Counted from the first letter of the stretch, positions 24,687 through 33,884 are shown. The stretch: 64,000 nt of DNA from Sulfurospirillaceae bacterium (GCA_028684065.1 JAQUGO010000001.1:186001-250000), one strand, 5' to 3'. Translations and numbers: made by a program. Notes: a model not told the origin generated them from the sequence alone.

Positions 24687-25574
24687 ATGTTTGGCTTTAT
24701 TAAAAAAGGACTTAGTAAAACACTAGGAGCTATCAAAGAGATCTTACCCGAAAAAGTTGATAAAATCGAGAAAACTCTTCTTGAAGAGATTTTACTTGAA
24801 TCTGATATTCCTTATGAACTTATTGAAGAGATCTTCTACTACTTACCGCCTTCTGAAAAAGTTAACAAAGAAGATATAAGACGTGTTTTAAAAGCCTATT
24901 TTATCTATGATACGAAAAATGACAACATCCCACATGCAGGGCCTATAGTTGAACTTATTTTAGGAGTTAATGGTGCAGGGAAGACAACCACTATCGCCAA
25001 ACTCGCCCACAATTATAAGAAAGAAGGTAAAACTGTTCTCTTAGGTGCGGCCGATACCTTTAGAGCAGCGGCCATTGAACAACTTAAAAGTTGGGCAGAC
25101 AAGATTGGCGTGGGTATTATCTATACGCAACAAGGTCACGATCCCTCTGCTGTAGCTTACGATACGATTAGCTCAGCCATTGCAAAAAAAATTGATCATG
25201 TTATTATAGATACAGCAGGTAGACTCCACAATCAAGTGAATCTTGCCAATGAACTTAAAAAAATCGTACGTATTTGCGATAAAGCCTATGAGGGTGCTCC
25301 TCATCGAAAAATTCTTATCTTAGATGGCACACAAGGTACCTCTTCTATCAATCAGGCAGTGGCCTTTAATGAGATGATAGGTATTGATGGTATTATTATT
25401 ACAAAACTTGATGGTACGGCAAAAGGCGGATCTTTATTTGGCATAGTTAAGGCGCTCGAGTTACCAATTTTATACGTAGGCATTGGTGAAAGCAGAGATG
25501 ATTTGATTCCTTTTAATGCTGATGAGTACGTCGATACGATTTTAGATTCTATTTTCATCAGTCACAATGGCTAA
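24687..25574 (+). CDS. ftsY: signal recognition particle receptor FtsY
   Basis: The 295-residue SRP GTPase has only a short N-terminal extension, as in other Campylobacterota, instead of the long acidic A domain of E. coli. The N domain is followed by the G domain with GVNGAGKTTTIAKLA (P-loop), the DTFRAAAIEQL region, DTAGR and TKLDGTAKGG. It docks ribosome-SRP complexes at the membrane for co-translational insertion. It overlaps the start of radA by 8 nt. Confidence 0.96.
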   Translation: MFGFIKKGLSKTLGAIKEILPEKVDKIEKTLLEEILLESDIPYELIEEIFYYLPPSEKVNKEDIRRVLKAYFIYDTKNDNIPHAGPIVELILGVNGAGKTTTIAKLAHNYKKEGKTVLLGAADTFRAAAIEQLKSWADKIGVGIIYTQQGHDPSAVAYDTISSAIAKKIDHVIIDTAGRLHNQVNLANELKKIVRICDKAYEGAPHRKILILDGTQGTSSINQAVAFNEMIGIDGIIITKLDGTAKGGSLFGIVKALELPILYVGIGESRDDLIPFNADEYVDTILDSIFISHNG

Positions 25575-26919
25575 AAAACAAACTCTTTTTGAGTGCCAAG
25601 CATGTGGACATCAGAGTGCAAAATGGCTTGGCAAATGCCCAAATTGTGGAGTCTGGGATCAGTTTATCGAACTTAGCTCCAAACAAATTGAAGTTCTCAA
25701 AGAAACAAACTCCAATCCACTGCCGTCCTATTCTGTGGCTATTCCTATCACGGAAGTCAGTTATGAACATTTAGAACGATTTAGCTCTGGTGATACAGAA
25801 CTTGATTTAGTTTTAGGTGGTGGTATCGTTCAAGGAAGTTTAACTCTTATTGGTGGTAGTCCTGGTGTTGGTAAATCCACACTGTTACTTAAAATCGCAG
25901 GCAATTTAGCCAAAGCAGGCAAAAAAGTTCTCTACGTTAGTGGGGAAGAGTCCTCCAGCCAAATTAAACTGCGCGCCGATAGACTTGATAGTAATTATGA
26001 ACTACTCTATCTTTTATCAGAAATCAGACTGGATATTATCTTTAAAGAGCTGGAGAAACACTCCTTTGATGTACTTGTCATTGATTCGATACAAACCATT
26101 TATTCTCAAGATATCACCTCTGCTCCTGGTAGCGTTTCACAGGTTCGAGAAATTACATTTGAGCTAATGCGTTTTGGTAAAGAAAAAAATATCGCTATTT
26201 TTATTATTGGACATATAACAAAAGAAGGCTCCATTGCAGGACCTCGTATCTTAGAGCATATGGTCGATACGGTGCTTTATTTTGAAGGAGATGCTTCAAG
26301 GGAACTTCGACTCTTAAGAGGTTTTAAAAACCGCTTTGGTACAACAAGTGATGTGGGTATCTTTGAAATGACCAAACAAGGGCTTATGAGTGCTAAAGAT
26401 ATCTCCAAAAAATTCTTTACTCGTGGCAAAGCACAAGCAGGTTCAGCCATTACGGTACTGATGGAAGGTACCCGTCCTATTATCTTAGAAGTACAAGCCT
26501 TAGTCAGCGATAGTGGTTACCCCAATCCAAAACGTAGTGCTACAGGCTATGAGCTTAATCGCTTGACGATGCTTTTAGCACTTTTAGAGCGAAAACTTGA
26601 TTTACCTTTTAACCAATATGATGTCTATATTAACATTGCTGGCGGTATTAAAATCAGTGAAACGTCTGCTGATTTAGCCATTATAGCCGCACTCATAAGT
26701 AGTTATCGCAATCGCCCTATCAGTAAAGATACCGTTTTTATTGGCGAAGTCTCACTGATTGGTGATGTAAGGGATATTTTCAATCTTGATGTACGTTTAA
26801 AAGAAGCAAAGTCGCAACATTTTGAAAAGGCAATTGTTCCTTCTTTGCCACTAGAAGCCATAGAAGGTATTCGCTGCTATGCGATTGATGAAGTCTCAAA
26901 ATTAATTGAATGGATGTAA
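25567..26919 (+). CDS. radA: DNA repair protein RadA
   Basis: The 450-residue protein has an N-terminal four-cysteine zinc finger (CQACG...CPNCG), a RecA-like ATPase with Walker A GGSPGVGKST, the RadA-specific KNRFG motif, and a C-terminal Lon-protease-like domain. It acts as a branch-migration helicase in recombination. Length and domain order match the family. The stop codon overlaps the -35 of a sigma28-type promoter for fliL. Confidence 0.96.
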   Translation: MAKKQTLFECQACGHQSAKWLGKCPNCGVWDQFIELSSKQIEVLKETNSNPLPSYSVAIPITEVSYEHLERFSSGDTELDLVLGGGIVQGSLTLIGGSPGVGKSTLLLKIAGNLAKAGKKVLYVSGEESSSQIKLRADRLDSNYELLYLLSEIRLDIIFKELEKHSFDVLVIDSIQTIYSQDITSAPGSVSQVREITFELMRFGKEKNIAIFIIGHITKEGSIAGPRILEHMVDTVLYFEGDASRELRLLRGFKNRFGTTSDVGIFEMTKQGLMSAKDISKKFFTRGKAQAGSAITVLMEGTRPIILEVQALVSDSGYPNPKRSATGYELNRLTMLLALLERKLDLPFNQYDVYINIAGGIKISETSADLAIIAALISSYRNRPISKDTVFIGEVSLIGDVRDIFNLDVRLKEAKSQHFEKAIVPSLPLEAIEGIRCYAIDEVSKLIEWM

Positions 26920-26943
26920 ATTTTTATCACCGCATGCCGATAT
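26917..26943 (+). promoter_or_regulatory. sigma28 (FliA)-type promoter for fliL
   Basis: TAAA (26917-26920), 15 bp, then GCCGATAT (26936-26943) is a near-exact match to the flagellar sigma28 consensus TAAA-N15-GCCGATAA. It lies 39 bp upstream of fliL, a flagellar gene. The inverted repeat CATGCC (26933-26938)/GGCATG (26947-26952) overlaps the -10. Confidence 0.7.
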
Positions 26944-26981
26944 AAAGGCATGAATACACTTAACATGATAAAGGAATAGGA

Positions 26982-27527
26982 ATGGCAGGGAAAAAACCTG
27001 AAGATGGCGATATTGTTGTTGAAAAAAAATCTAAAAAAAATACAGTTCTTATTATTGTAATTGCGCTATTAGTAATTCTCCTCTTAGGTGGAGGGTTGGC
27101 AGCATTTTTCTTGCTTGGTAGCCATGACGAACAACCAACAGCACATGAGGCTGGCGATACAACACGTCAAGAGGCAAAAATTGAAAAGAAAAAAAGTAGC
27201 AAAAAATCAACAGATCATTTAGTTATAGGTCCTATGTACCCTATGACACAATTTGTTGTTAATCTTTTAAGTGAAAGTGGTAATCGCTACTTAAAAGTTG
27301 CCATTGATTTAGAACTCAGTGATATTAAACTGCAACCCGAGATGGATCATAAAAAATCATTGATTCGAGATATTATTATTCGCACCTTTTCATCCAAAAC
27401 TTTTGAAGAAATAAGCACGCTTAAAGGCAAAGACAAGCTTAAAGATGAAGTGCTCGATAAAATAAATGAAAATCTCTCTGATGGACAAGTTAAAAATATT
27501 TATTTTACTGACTTTGTGGTTCAATGA
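26982..27527 (+). CDS. fliL: flagellar basal body-associated protein FliL
   Basis: The 181-residue single-pass protein has a short cytoplasmic basic stretch, a membrane helix (VLIIVIALLVILLLGGGLAAFFLL, about 22-46), a charged linker and a periplasmic domain with the family's MTQFVVNLLSESGNRYLKVAIDLEL. FliL surrounds the stator and supports torque. It is far from other flagellar genes, as is common in this phylum, but has its own sigma28-type promoter. The stop overlaps the acpS start (ATGA). Confidence 0.92.
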   Translation: MAGKKPEDGDIVVEKKSKKNTVLIIVIALLVILLLGGGLAAFFLLGSHDEQPTAHEAGDTTRQEAKIEKKKSSKKSTDHLVIGPMYPMTQFVVNLLSESGNRYLKVAIDLELSDIKLQPEMDHKKSLIRDIIIRTFSSKTFEEISTLKGKDKLKDEVLDKINENLSDGQVKNIYFTDFVVQ

Positions 27528-27922
27528 TTGGCATTGATATTGTTAGTATTGCAAGAATTGCAAAATTCATTGAGCGTTTTGGGGACAAAGCGCTCACGAA
27601 ATTTTTAGATAATGATGAGATACACCTTGCTAAATCTATTGAAACAATTGCAGGTTTTTTTGCCGCAAAAGAGGCAATTTCAAAAGCTTTAGGACTTGGA
27701 ATTAGTTCAAAATGTGGTTTTTTTGATATCAAACTTTACAAAGATACCCATAACGCTCCATTCTTCACACTCTCACAACATCTCGTTGATGAATTTGCTA
27801 TCGCCGATTTAACCCTTTCAATTAGCCACGATGCAGGCTTTGCTATTGCTGTCGCAAGTATTGAAGGTAAAAAAGCATCAAAGTCGCTAAGCCACAACTC
27901 ATCCACCGCCAACAAATTGTAA
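27524..27922 (+). CDS. acpS: holo-[acyl-carrier-protein] synthase
   Basis: The 132-residue phosphopantetheinyl transferase loads CoA-derived 4'-phosphopantetheine onto ACP. MIGIDIVSIARI has the metal-binding aspartate and FAAKEAISKALG the catalytic glutamate and lysine. The basic C-terminal tail runs antisense across the last 24 nt of thiS. It is translationally coupled to fliL through ATGA, so it may be expressed from the sigma28 promoter as well as by read-through from upstream. Confidence 0.95.
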   Translation: MIGIDIVSIARIAKFIERFGDKALTKFLDNDEIHLAKSIETIAGFFAAKEAISKALGLGISSKCGFFDIKLYKDTHNAPFFTLSQHLVDEFAIADLTLSISHDAGFAIAVASIEGKKASKSLSHNSSTANKL

Positions 27923-28096
27923 AAACTCAACTCTGTCATTTTCATTGAGAAGAAATGTTGCCCAATTATCTTTTTTAACGACATTCATATTTACAGCCGC
28001 CGCCATCACTTTTTCTTCGATACCTATTTCTTCTAGTAACTCTTTAATGGTTTGTGCTTGACAATTCTTTGGTTCTCCATTGACTACTAAGTGCAT
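27899..28096 (-). CDS. thiS: sulfur carrier protein ThiS
   Basis: The 65-residue beta-grasp protein ends in a glycine tail (FVGGG), with the terminal glycines needed for thiocarboxylation; one extra glycine follows the usual GG. ThiS donates sulfur for the thiazole of thiamine. No thiF, thiG or thiH lies nearby, so it stands apart from its usual partners. Its 3' end overlaps the convergent acpS by 24 nt. It lies 9 bp after the methyltransferase gene. Confidence 0.87.
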   Translation of the reverse strand: MHLVVNGEPKNCQAQTIKELLEEIGIEEKVMAAAVNMNVVKKDNWATFLLNENDRVEFLQFVGGG

Positions 28097-28105
28097 ATCA
28101 ATCCT

Positions 28106-29131
28106 TTAGTCTTTTCTAAAACATGCCATTTTAAAACGTTCTCCCATAAAAGCAGGGTCTATTAAAATCTTAACTTTGTTCGCTTCTTTTTCATAATTTT
28201 CTTTGGTAGCATGGGTGTGAAGCATCTCTAAAAGCTCAATCAATCCAAACTCAATCAAAGCTGTCATCTGCGTCGTAAAACGATGAAGCATTGCTCCACT
28301 TTGCTCATAAGCACCAATAAGGTGTCCAAAATGCACATCATATGTAATATCACTGTGACCAAAAAAAGTCTCAAACGAAACAGGCTCTCGTAAACTTTCA
28401 TCTTCAATCAACGGTGTTAAGGCAAAAAAAGGATACACTTTTTGTTCGGCATAAACACGCAAAGAAAAATCGTTACGTGCCTGTTTATCACCGTAATCAA
28501 ACGTAACAAACTCATAACGTGTACTGCTTTTTGCCATAGCCTTTGCAAAGGCTTCATATCCAACAGCCACTTCACCTTTTGTGATGCCATAACAATGTGC
28601 TAAAGCCTGAGTAGAGGCATCTATAGGCTCAAATACGAGTTGATTATTTTCTTTACATGTCAGCATTTTATTATCATAAACAACCTCACATGTAAAGGCA
28701 TCAAAAATCTCATTTGCAACAAAGAAGGCTTCTTGACATGTGAGTTCTTCCAAACTCTTTACATGCAAGAATTTTACAGAATCCCCAAAAGAGTCTTTAA
28801 AATAAGCTTCTTGCATGAGCCTATTTTCAGTAAAAGGTTCAACAATACAAAAAGTTAAGCTTTCTAGAAGTTCTGGTTTAAGCGTGTAAATAAATTGTAT
28901 CATATCAGCAATCAAGTAACCTTGATGAGCACCTATTTCAACCACATAAGACTGTGGTGATAAAAACCCACTCTCAATGGTTGAAATAAGTCGTTTAGCG
29001 ATACTTCCACCAAAAAAGATACTTGTACTAACTGCCGTATAAAAATCCCCTTTTTTACCGATAATACGCTTTTTACTATAATAGCCATTAGGGCCATAAA
29101 GCCACTCAGTCATATACGTACTAAAGTTCAC
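28106..29131 (-). CDS. SAM-dependent methyltransferase, MidA/NDUFAF7 family
   Basis: The 341-residue protein matches COG1565. The N-terminal signature is MTEWLYGPNGYYS...GDFYTAVSTS, and the SAM-binding glycine-rich loop follows in VVEIGAHQGYL. ANEIFDAFTCEVV is the family's NELLDA-like motif. The mitochondrial homologue methylates an arginine of a complex I subunit; whether this one does so is unknown. Four ACATGT words fall within about 115 bp of the gene (28652-28766), encoding repeated Thr-Cys pairs. It overlaps the TolC-like gene by 11 nt. Confidence 0.85.
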   Translation of the reverse strand: MNFSTYMTEWLYGPNGYYSKKRIIGKKGDFYTAVSTSIFFGGSIAKRLISTIESGFLSPQSYVVEIGAHQGYLIADMIQFIYTLKPELLESLTFCIVEPFTENRLMQEAYFKDSFGDSVKFLHVKSLEELTCQEAFFVANEIFDAFTCEVVYDNKMLTCKENNQLVFEPIDASTQALAHCYGITKGEVAVGYEAFAKAMAKSSTRYEFVTFDYGDKQARNDFSLRVYAEQKVYPFFALTPLIEDESLREPVSFETFFGHSDITYDVHFGHLIGAYEQSGAMLHRFTTQMTALIEFGLIELLEMLHTHATKENYEKEANKVKILIDPAFMGERFKMACFRKD

Positions 29132-30308
29132 CGTTCATCCTTGCATACAGTTCAACAAGTAAACGCTGAATATCGAGTTCAAAAATTGATTTATCCAATA
29201 TAATTGCCCTTTGAGAATTTTTTAATGTTTCTACATCATAAATGGTTTTTTCACCGGCACTATAAGCTTCATTGGTGGACGTTAATAGAGCATCGTAAAC
29301 TTGTGCATCGTGCTCAGCTAATACTATTTTTTGCCCTACCAAATATACTGTATTTACTTGTGTCTTGTAGAAATTTTCTTCACTTCGTTTAGTGTCTTTT
29401 TCTTGAAGTTGTGCTTTGAGATATTCTAATTTTTTCATCTCAATATTTTTAGCAATATTAATATCAAATAAAGGCATAGAAAGCTTAAACCCATAATTTT
29501 TATAACTATTGCTTCCTCTACCATATAAGTCATTATTGGTATCATAATAACCAACTACGGCCGACAGTGTTGGCAGATAAGAAGCTATTGTCATGTCTTT
29601 AAGATATTCACTTCTCAAAATTTGGCTTTTTTGTTGCGCCACTAATAATGATGCTTCAAGATACTGCTTTGCATCCATGATGGCAAATAATGGTGGTTTT
29701 AATGTGCTGTAATCGCTATCGCTGAGATTGGAAAAAGCCATTAAAGCAGTATAGCGATTAGATTGTAAATCGAGCATTGCTTTTTGCAATGTATTGTGCG
29801 ATAGCAATGCTTGGTCTAAAAAGCTACTATCAAGCAAACCATGTTCGTACTGCTCACGTTTACGCTCAATATCAATTTTTGCATTAGCGATAAGATAGCC
29901 TTGCTTTTGAATGAGCAAATCTGTCTTTTTTAAATCTATCCATGAAGCGATAATCTCTTTGAGCAAGCTTTGTTCATCAATTTTTGTTTTAAGATTTAAA
30001 AAAGCACGATTGGCATTGGCATATTTAATCGCATAATAGATACCACCACTTCGAAAAATAGGCTGATCCAAAACAATAGAAAAAGTATCTATTTTTTGCG
30101 TGTCACCAAGCTGATTGGTATTGGTCGTACTGTAAGAACCGATGATTTGCTTGACCCAGTCATATTGTAAAGCGTCACTTTCCAGTCTATTATGTTCTTT
30201 GTCGGCATTCAATATCTCTTGCTTGAGTGCCGACATTAAAGCACTATTATCTGCTAAAACAGAGCTTAGTGCTATACAAAGGAGGCTAGCAAAGCGTTTT
30301 ACATGCAC
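29121..30308 (-). CDS. TolC-like outer-membrane efflux protein
   Basis: The 395-residue protein has a signal peptide ending near SSVLA and the long helical repeats of an outer-membrane efflux factor. DTFSIVLDQPIFRSGG and the parallel YGFKLSMPLFDINIAKN match the two half-repeats. The start is a GTG 23 nt inside argD, following AAGG at good spacing. No pump or membrane-fusion gene is adjacent, so it may serve a pump encoded elsewhere. Confidence 0.8.
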   Translation of the reverse strand: MHVKRFASLLCIALSSVLADNSALMSALKQEILNADKEHNRLESDALQYDWVKQIIGSYSTTNTNQLGDTQKIDTFSIVLDQPIFRSGGIYYAIKYANANRAFLNLKTKIDEQSLLKEIIASWIDLKKTDLLIQKQGYLIANAKIDIERKREQYEHGLLDSSFLDQALLSHNTLQKAMLDLQSNRYTALMAFSNLSDSDYSTLKPPLFAIMDAKQYLEASLLVAQQKSQILRSEYLKDMTIASYLPTLSAVVGYYDTNNDLYGRGSNSYKNYGFKLSMPLFDINIAKNIEMKKLEYLKAQLQEKDTKRSEENFYKTQVNTVYLVGQKIVLAEHDAQVYDALLTSTNEAYSAGEKTIYDVETLKNSQRAIILDKSIFELDIQRLLVELYARMNGEL

Positions 30309-31473
30309 TCTCTAACCTTTTAAAACCTTCATCAATCTCTTCTTGACTAATAGTTAATGGTGGCAAGAAACGTAATGTATTTTTTCCTGCTTTTAAGACC
30401 ATAACACCATTTTCAAATGCTTTTTTAATAATATTCGCTAAAATTTCTGCACTCTTACAACGAATACCACGCATCAAACCAAGTCCTTCAACACTCTCAA
30501 ATAAATTAGGAAAATCGGCGCATAATGTTTTAAGTTTTTTCTCAAAATAAATCAAAGCTTCATCAAGCATCCCACTTTGTTTATATGAATCTAAGATATC
30601 CAAAACCTCTAACCCTGCACGTGTTGCCAGAAAATTTCCACCAAACGTACTGCCATGATCACCTGCTTCAAAGATATCTTTATGCTTTGTAATCACCGCA
30701 CCGATAGGTACACCACCAGCTAAACCTTTGGCCAAAGTAATAATGTCAGGCTCAATATCGTACAACGATGTTGCTAAAAATTCACCACTTCTAAAAACGC
30801 CACTTTGGACTTCATCGATAATGAGGAGTATCTCTTTTTCTTTTAAAAATTTTGCTAGCGCTTGAATCTCTTCTTTAGCAAAAGCTTTCACTCCACCCTC
30901 GCCTTGTACCAACTCTAACATTACTGCTACCGTTTCGTTATCAATGGCGGCATACAAATCAGCAATAGCCTTGGTAAATGAAAAGCCTTCAGGATACGGT
31001 GCAAAAGCACTTTTATGAAAACTATCTTGACCTGTTGCTTTAACGGTTGTAATGGTTCTACCATGGAAAGAGTGTTCCAGTGTTAAGACTTTGTATCTTT
31101 TATTGGCAAATTTTTTCTCACCGTATTTTCGCGCTAATTTGATGGCCCCTTCATTCGCTTCAGCACCAGAATTTCCAAAAAAAACACCGACTTCAAAACC
31201 TACTAATTCACATATTTTTTTAGCTAATTTTGCTTGTGGCTCTATTAAATAAAGATTAGAGGTATGGATGAGATGACGTGCTTGCTCGCTGATAGCATCG
31301 GCCAGTCTAGCATTGCCATGTCCAACACTAACAACACCAATACCAGCTGTAAAATCAATATAATCTCTACCCTTATCATCAAATAATGTAGCATTTAGTC
31401 CATGTTTAAAATTAACATAATTGCGACTGTATGTTTGCAACACATAGTTTTTATCCATCTCTTCGTAATTCAT
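30286..31473 (-). CDS. argD: acetylornithine aminotransferase
   Basis: The 395-residue PLP-dependent class III aminotransferase belongs to arginine synthesis. I start at the ATG 31473, which follows AGGAG; a longer frame to 31527 would enter the upstream gene. FGNSGAEANEGAIKLARKYG binds the cofactor phosphate, LIIDEVQSGVFRSG carries the PLP-binding aspartate, and TLAKGLAGGVPIGA has the Schiff-base lysine. HGSTFGGN is also typical. It lies in a run of minus-strand genes but belongs to no arginine operon here. Confidence 0.93.
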   Translation of the reverse strand: MNYEEMDKNYVLQTYSRNYVNFKHGLNATLFDDKGRDYIDFTAGIGVVSVGHGNARLADAISEQARHLIHTSNLYLIEPQAKLAKKICELVGFEVGVFFGNSGAEANEGAIKLARKYGEKKFANKRYKVLTLEHSFHGRTITTVKATGQDSFHKSAFAPYPEGFSFTKAIADLYAAIDNETVAVMLELVQGEGGVKAFAKEEIQALAKFLKEKEILLIIDEVQSGVFRSGEFLATSLYDIEPDIITLAKGLAGGVPIGAVITKHKDIFEAGDHGSTFGGNFLATRAGLEVLDILDSYKQSGMLDEALIYFEKKLKTLCADFPNLFESVEGLGLMRGIRCKSAEILANIIKKAFENGVMVLKAGKNTLRFLPPLTISQEEIDEGFKRLESACKTLC

Positions 31474-31502
31474 TTTTATACTCCTAAAAAAACTAAATAA
31501 TA

Positions 31503-32114
31503 TTACCCAATTTTTGGTAAATGCCACTGTTTATAGTAAGCCACCAATCGTAAAACAACACTCACTAAAAAAACCAACGATAAAGACAATAAACCTTCAA
31601 TATTCCACTGGTGTAAAACAAATAAAATCGTTCCAACCAGTAAAGAGACTGTTCCATAAAATTCACTGGTCAAAAGAATAGGAACACGGTTTAACAAGAT
31701 ATCTCGCATCACACCACCACCAACAGCTGTTAACAAAGCCAATAAAATCACACCAAAAAAGTTAAATCCAACTTGCAAACCAACTAAAGCTCCTGATATT
31801 GAAAAAGAGACCAAACCAAGGGTATCACTGATGATAAAATAGAGCTTTTTTTCAATCTCATTTCGGCGATGTAATTTTAACACAATGCTTAATACCAAAA
31901 CACCTATGACTAAGATAGAAGGCAAAAGATGCGTAAAAGTATAAGGTAAATGCCCTGCAACAGTATCTCTAACGATACCACCACCAAGAGCTGTTAAAAA
32001 AGAGGCTATAAAAATGCCCAATAAATCTAGCCTATCTTTAATCGCAACATAAAAACCGCTCAGTGCAAAGGCCAATGTCCCGATAATTTCTGCTACTTCC
32101 AATCCTACCATCAT
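31503..32114 (-). CDS. TRIC/UPF0126-family membrane protein
   Basis: The 203-residue protein has two repeats of three hydrophobic segments, each with the family glycine motif: ALGGGIVRDTVAG and AVGGGVMRDILLN. Bacterial TRIC proteins form trimeric cation-selective channels, and older annotations call them YicG or glycine-rich UPF0126. The ATG overlaps the ruvX stop as ATGA, so the two are probably coupled. Confidence 0.85.
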   Translation of the reverse strand: MMVGLEVAEIIGTLAFALSGFYVAIKDRLDLLGIFIASFLTALGGGIVRDTVAGHLPYTFTHLLPSILVIGVLVLSIVLKLHRRNEIEKKLYFIISDTLGLVSFSISGALVGLQVGFNFFGVILLALLTAVGGGVMRDILLNRVPILLTSEFYGTVSLLVGTILFVLHQWNIEGLLSLSLVFLVSVVLRLVAYYKQWHLPKIG

Positions 32115-32500
32115 ATCCCCAAATAGCGTTCTAAAATCACTTTTGCCGCCATAGAATCAATGCGTCCATCTCGTCTTTGACGCACAACACCTTGCATCAT
32201 CTCTTTAGCTTCCATACTAGAACCGTACTCATCTTGATAGATGATATCGCCTTGAAAGTTAAGCAAACTCACAAAATGCTGAATTCGCCGCTCCATCTCT
32301 TCACTACTACTACCACCTTTGGGAAGACCAACGACTAAAAGTTCAATAGCCCACTCTTTTAAAAAAGCGTTCACATCATGAGCAGCTTGGTCACGATTCT
32401 TACGCAAAATCGCTTCTTGTGGCGAAACAAGAGAAGGTGAAAGACACAGCGCAACCCCAATGCGTTTTAACCCAACATCAATCGCCGCTATTTTTTTCAC
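32111..32500 (-). CDS. ruvX: Holliday junction resolvase-like protein RuvX/YqgF
   Basis: The 129-residue RNase H-fold protein is of normal length. The catalytic aspartates are in AIDVGLKRIGVAL and, towards the end, RRDGRIDSMAAKVILE. VVGLPKGGSSSEEMERRIQHF is the family core. It is a nuclease tied to pre-16S rRNA maturation in several bacteria. It is followed by the TRIC gene with ATGA overlap. Confidence 0.92.
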   Translation of the reverse strand: MKKIAAIDVGLKRIGVALCLSPSLVSPQEAILRKNRDQAAHDVNAFLKEWAIELLVVGLPKGGSSSEEMERRIQHFVSLLNFQGDIIYQDEYGSSMEAKEMMQGVVRQRRDGRIDSMAAKVILERYLGI

Positions 32501-32579
32501 GTCAGACTCTTTTGCTTTATTTGACTCTATTTTATCGCAGATTGATTTAAAGCGCTCTTTGTAGCTTTATTTGTAAAAA

Positions 32580-33053
32580 TTAATCATACCAATTTTTGCA
32601 CACATCAACCCAACCAATGGCATGTGAATGAAACTCTAAGGCCTTTAAATCTAAGGCTATGGCACTATTAGCACTTCCTGCGGCGGGATAGACGATATCA
32701 AAACGTTTAAGAGAGATATCAAGGTAAATCGCAACACCTTCATTGATACCAAAAGGGCATACGCCACCAACGCCATGACCAATGAGAGCTTCAACCTCTT
32801 CATATTTTAACATTTTAGCTTTTTCTCTGAAGTGCTCTTTGTACTTTTGATTGTCAATTTTTGCATCACCTGCAGTAACAATTAAAATTGCACTATCATC
32901 CACCGTAAACGAAAGTGTTTTGGCAATACGTTCAGGTGCGCATCCCAAAGCAAGGGCGGCTAATTCAACTGTCGCACTTGATTGTTCAAATTCAATCACT
33001 TTCTCATCCATATGATGCTCTTTAAAATAGGCTTTTACCTTTTCAATTGCCAT
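32580..33053 (-). CDS. second YbaK-family aminoacyl-tRNA deacylase
   Basis: The 157-residue YbaK-domain protein differs from the one at 6058. It has AERIAKTLSFTV, AGDAKIDNQKYKEHF with the catalytic-type lysine region, and HGVGGVCPFGI in place of the RGGCSPLG loop. This pattern fits the YbaK/ProX clade sometimes described as ProXp-type editing enzymes for mischarged tRNA(Pro) or similar. The exact substrate cannot be assigned by eye. Confidence 0.82.
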   Translation of the reverse strand: MAIEKVKAYFKEHHMDEKVIEFEQSSATVELAALALGCAPERIAKTLSFTVDDSAILIVTAGDAKIDNQKYKEHFREKAKMLKYEEVEALIGHGVGGVCPFGINEGVAIYLDISLKRFDIVYPAAGSANSAIALDLKALEFHSHAIGWVDVCKNWYD

Positions 33054-33077
33054 GTCAAACCTTCTTACATGTAAAGC

Positions 33078-33884
33078 TTATAAAACTGATGTTAACATCT
33101 TAATACTAAGACTCATTAAAAGTAATGCAAAAATCTTTTTGAGTTTACCCACAGGAAGGGTATGGGCCATTTTAGCGCCAAATGGAGCCGTAAAATAACT
33201 CACAACAGAGATTAGAATCACACCTGGAATATAAACAAACCCCAAAACCATGTCAGTGCTTCCTCCTGAGTGTATCATACCATTAACCATATAACCAACG
33301 GTTCCTGCAATAGAAAGAGGGAAACCAATCGCTGCTGAAGTGGCTATTGCTTTTTTTAAATCGATATTTTGCCACACTAAGAAAGGAACGGTTAAGGAAC
33401 CTCCTCCAATAGAAACGAGGGCAGAAATGATACCAATAAACATGCCTCCTCCAAAAAGAGCTTTGTTGCCCACTAGTTCACGGCTTGGTTTTGGTTTTTT
33501 ATCAATTGCCATTTGGATTGAAACATATGCCATAAACACCGCAAAGAAAATAGCTAATTGAGATGATTTCATACTGGAAGCTAAAAATGTAGCACCAAAT
33601 GTACCTAAAATAACACCACTTGCCATCATCTTAACAATATTCCATTGGACAGCACCACGCTTATGGTGTGCTTGCATACTCGCAAATGAAGTCGTCACAA
33701 TGGAAGCCATCGATGTACCTAAAGCCATATGCACCACTTGTTCTACAGGAATACCCTGTGCTAAAAAAATACTGGTCAATACAGGTACCATAATGCCGCC
33801 GCCACCAATGCCTAAAAGTCCCGCCATAAATCCAACGGCCGCACCTAGTAATAAAAATGCTATGATCCATTCGAAACCAATCAT
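33078..33884 (-). CDS. TauE/SafE-family membrane permease
   Basis: The 268-residue protein has about eight hydrophobic segments and two glycine-rich repeats (GLLGIGGGGIMVPVL and ALVSIGGGSLTVPFLVW), the hallmark of TauE/SafE anion permeases. These export or import sulfite, sulfoacetate or related C1-C2 anions. Neighbours give no substrate hint. It lies 10 bp downstream of dprA. Confidence 0.88.
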   Translation of the reverse strand: MIGFEWIIAFLLLGAAVGFMAGLLGIGGGGIMVPVLTSIFLAQGIPVEQVVHMALGTSMASIVTTSFASMQAHHKRGAVQWNIVKMMASGVILGTFGATFLASSMKSSQLAIFFAVFMAYVSIQMAIDKKPKPSRELVGNKALFGGGMFIGIISALVSIGGGSLTVPFLVWQNIDLKKAIATSAAIGFPLSIAGTVGYMVNGMIHSGGSTDMVLGFVYIPGVILISVVSYFTAPFGAKMAHTLPVGKLKKIFALLLMSLSIKMLTSVL

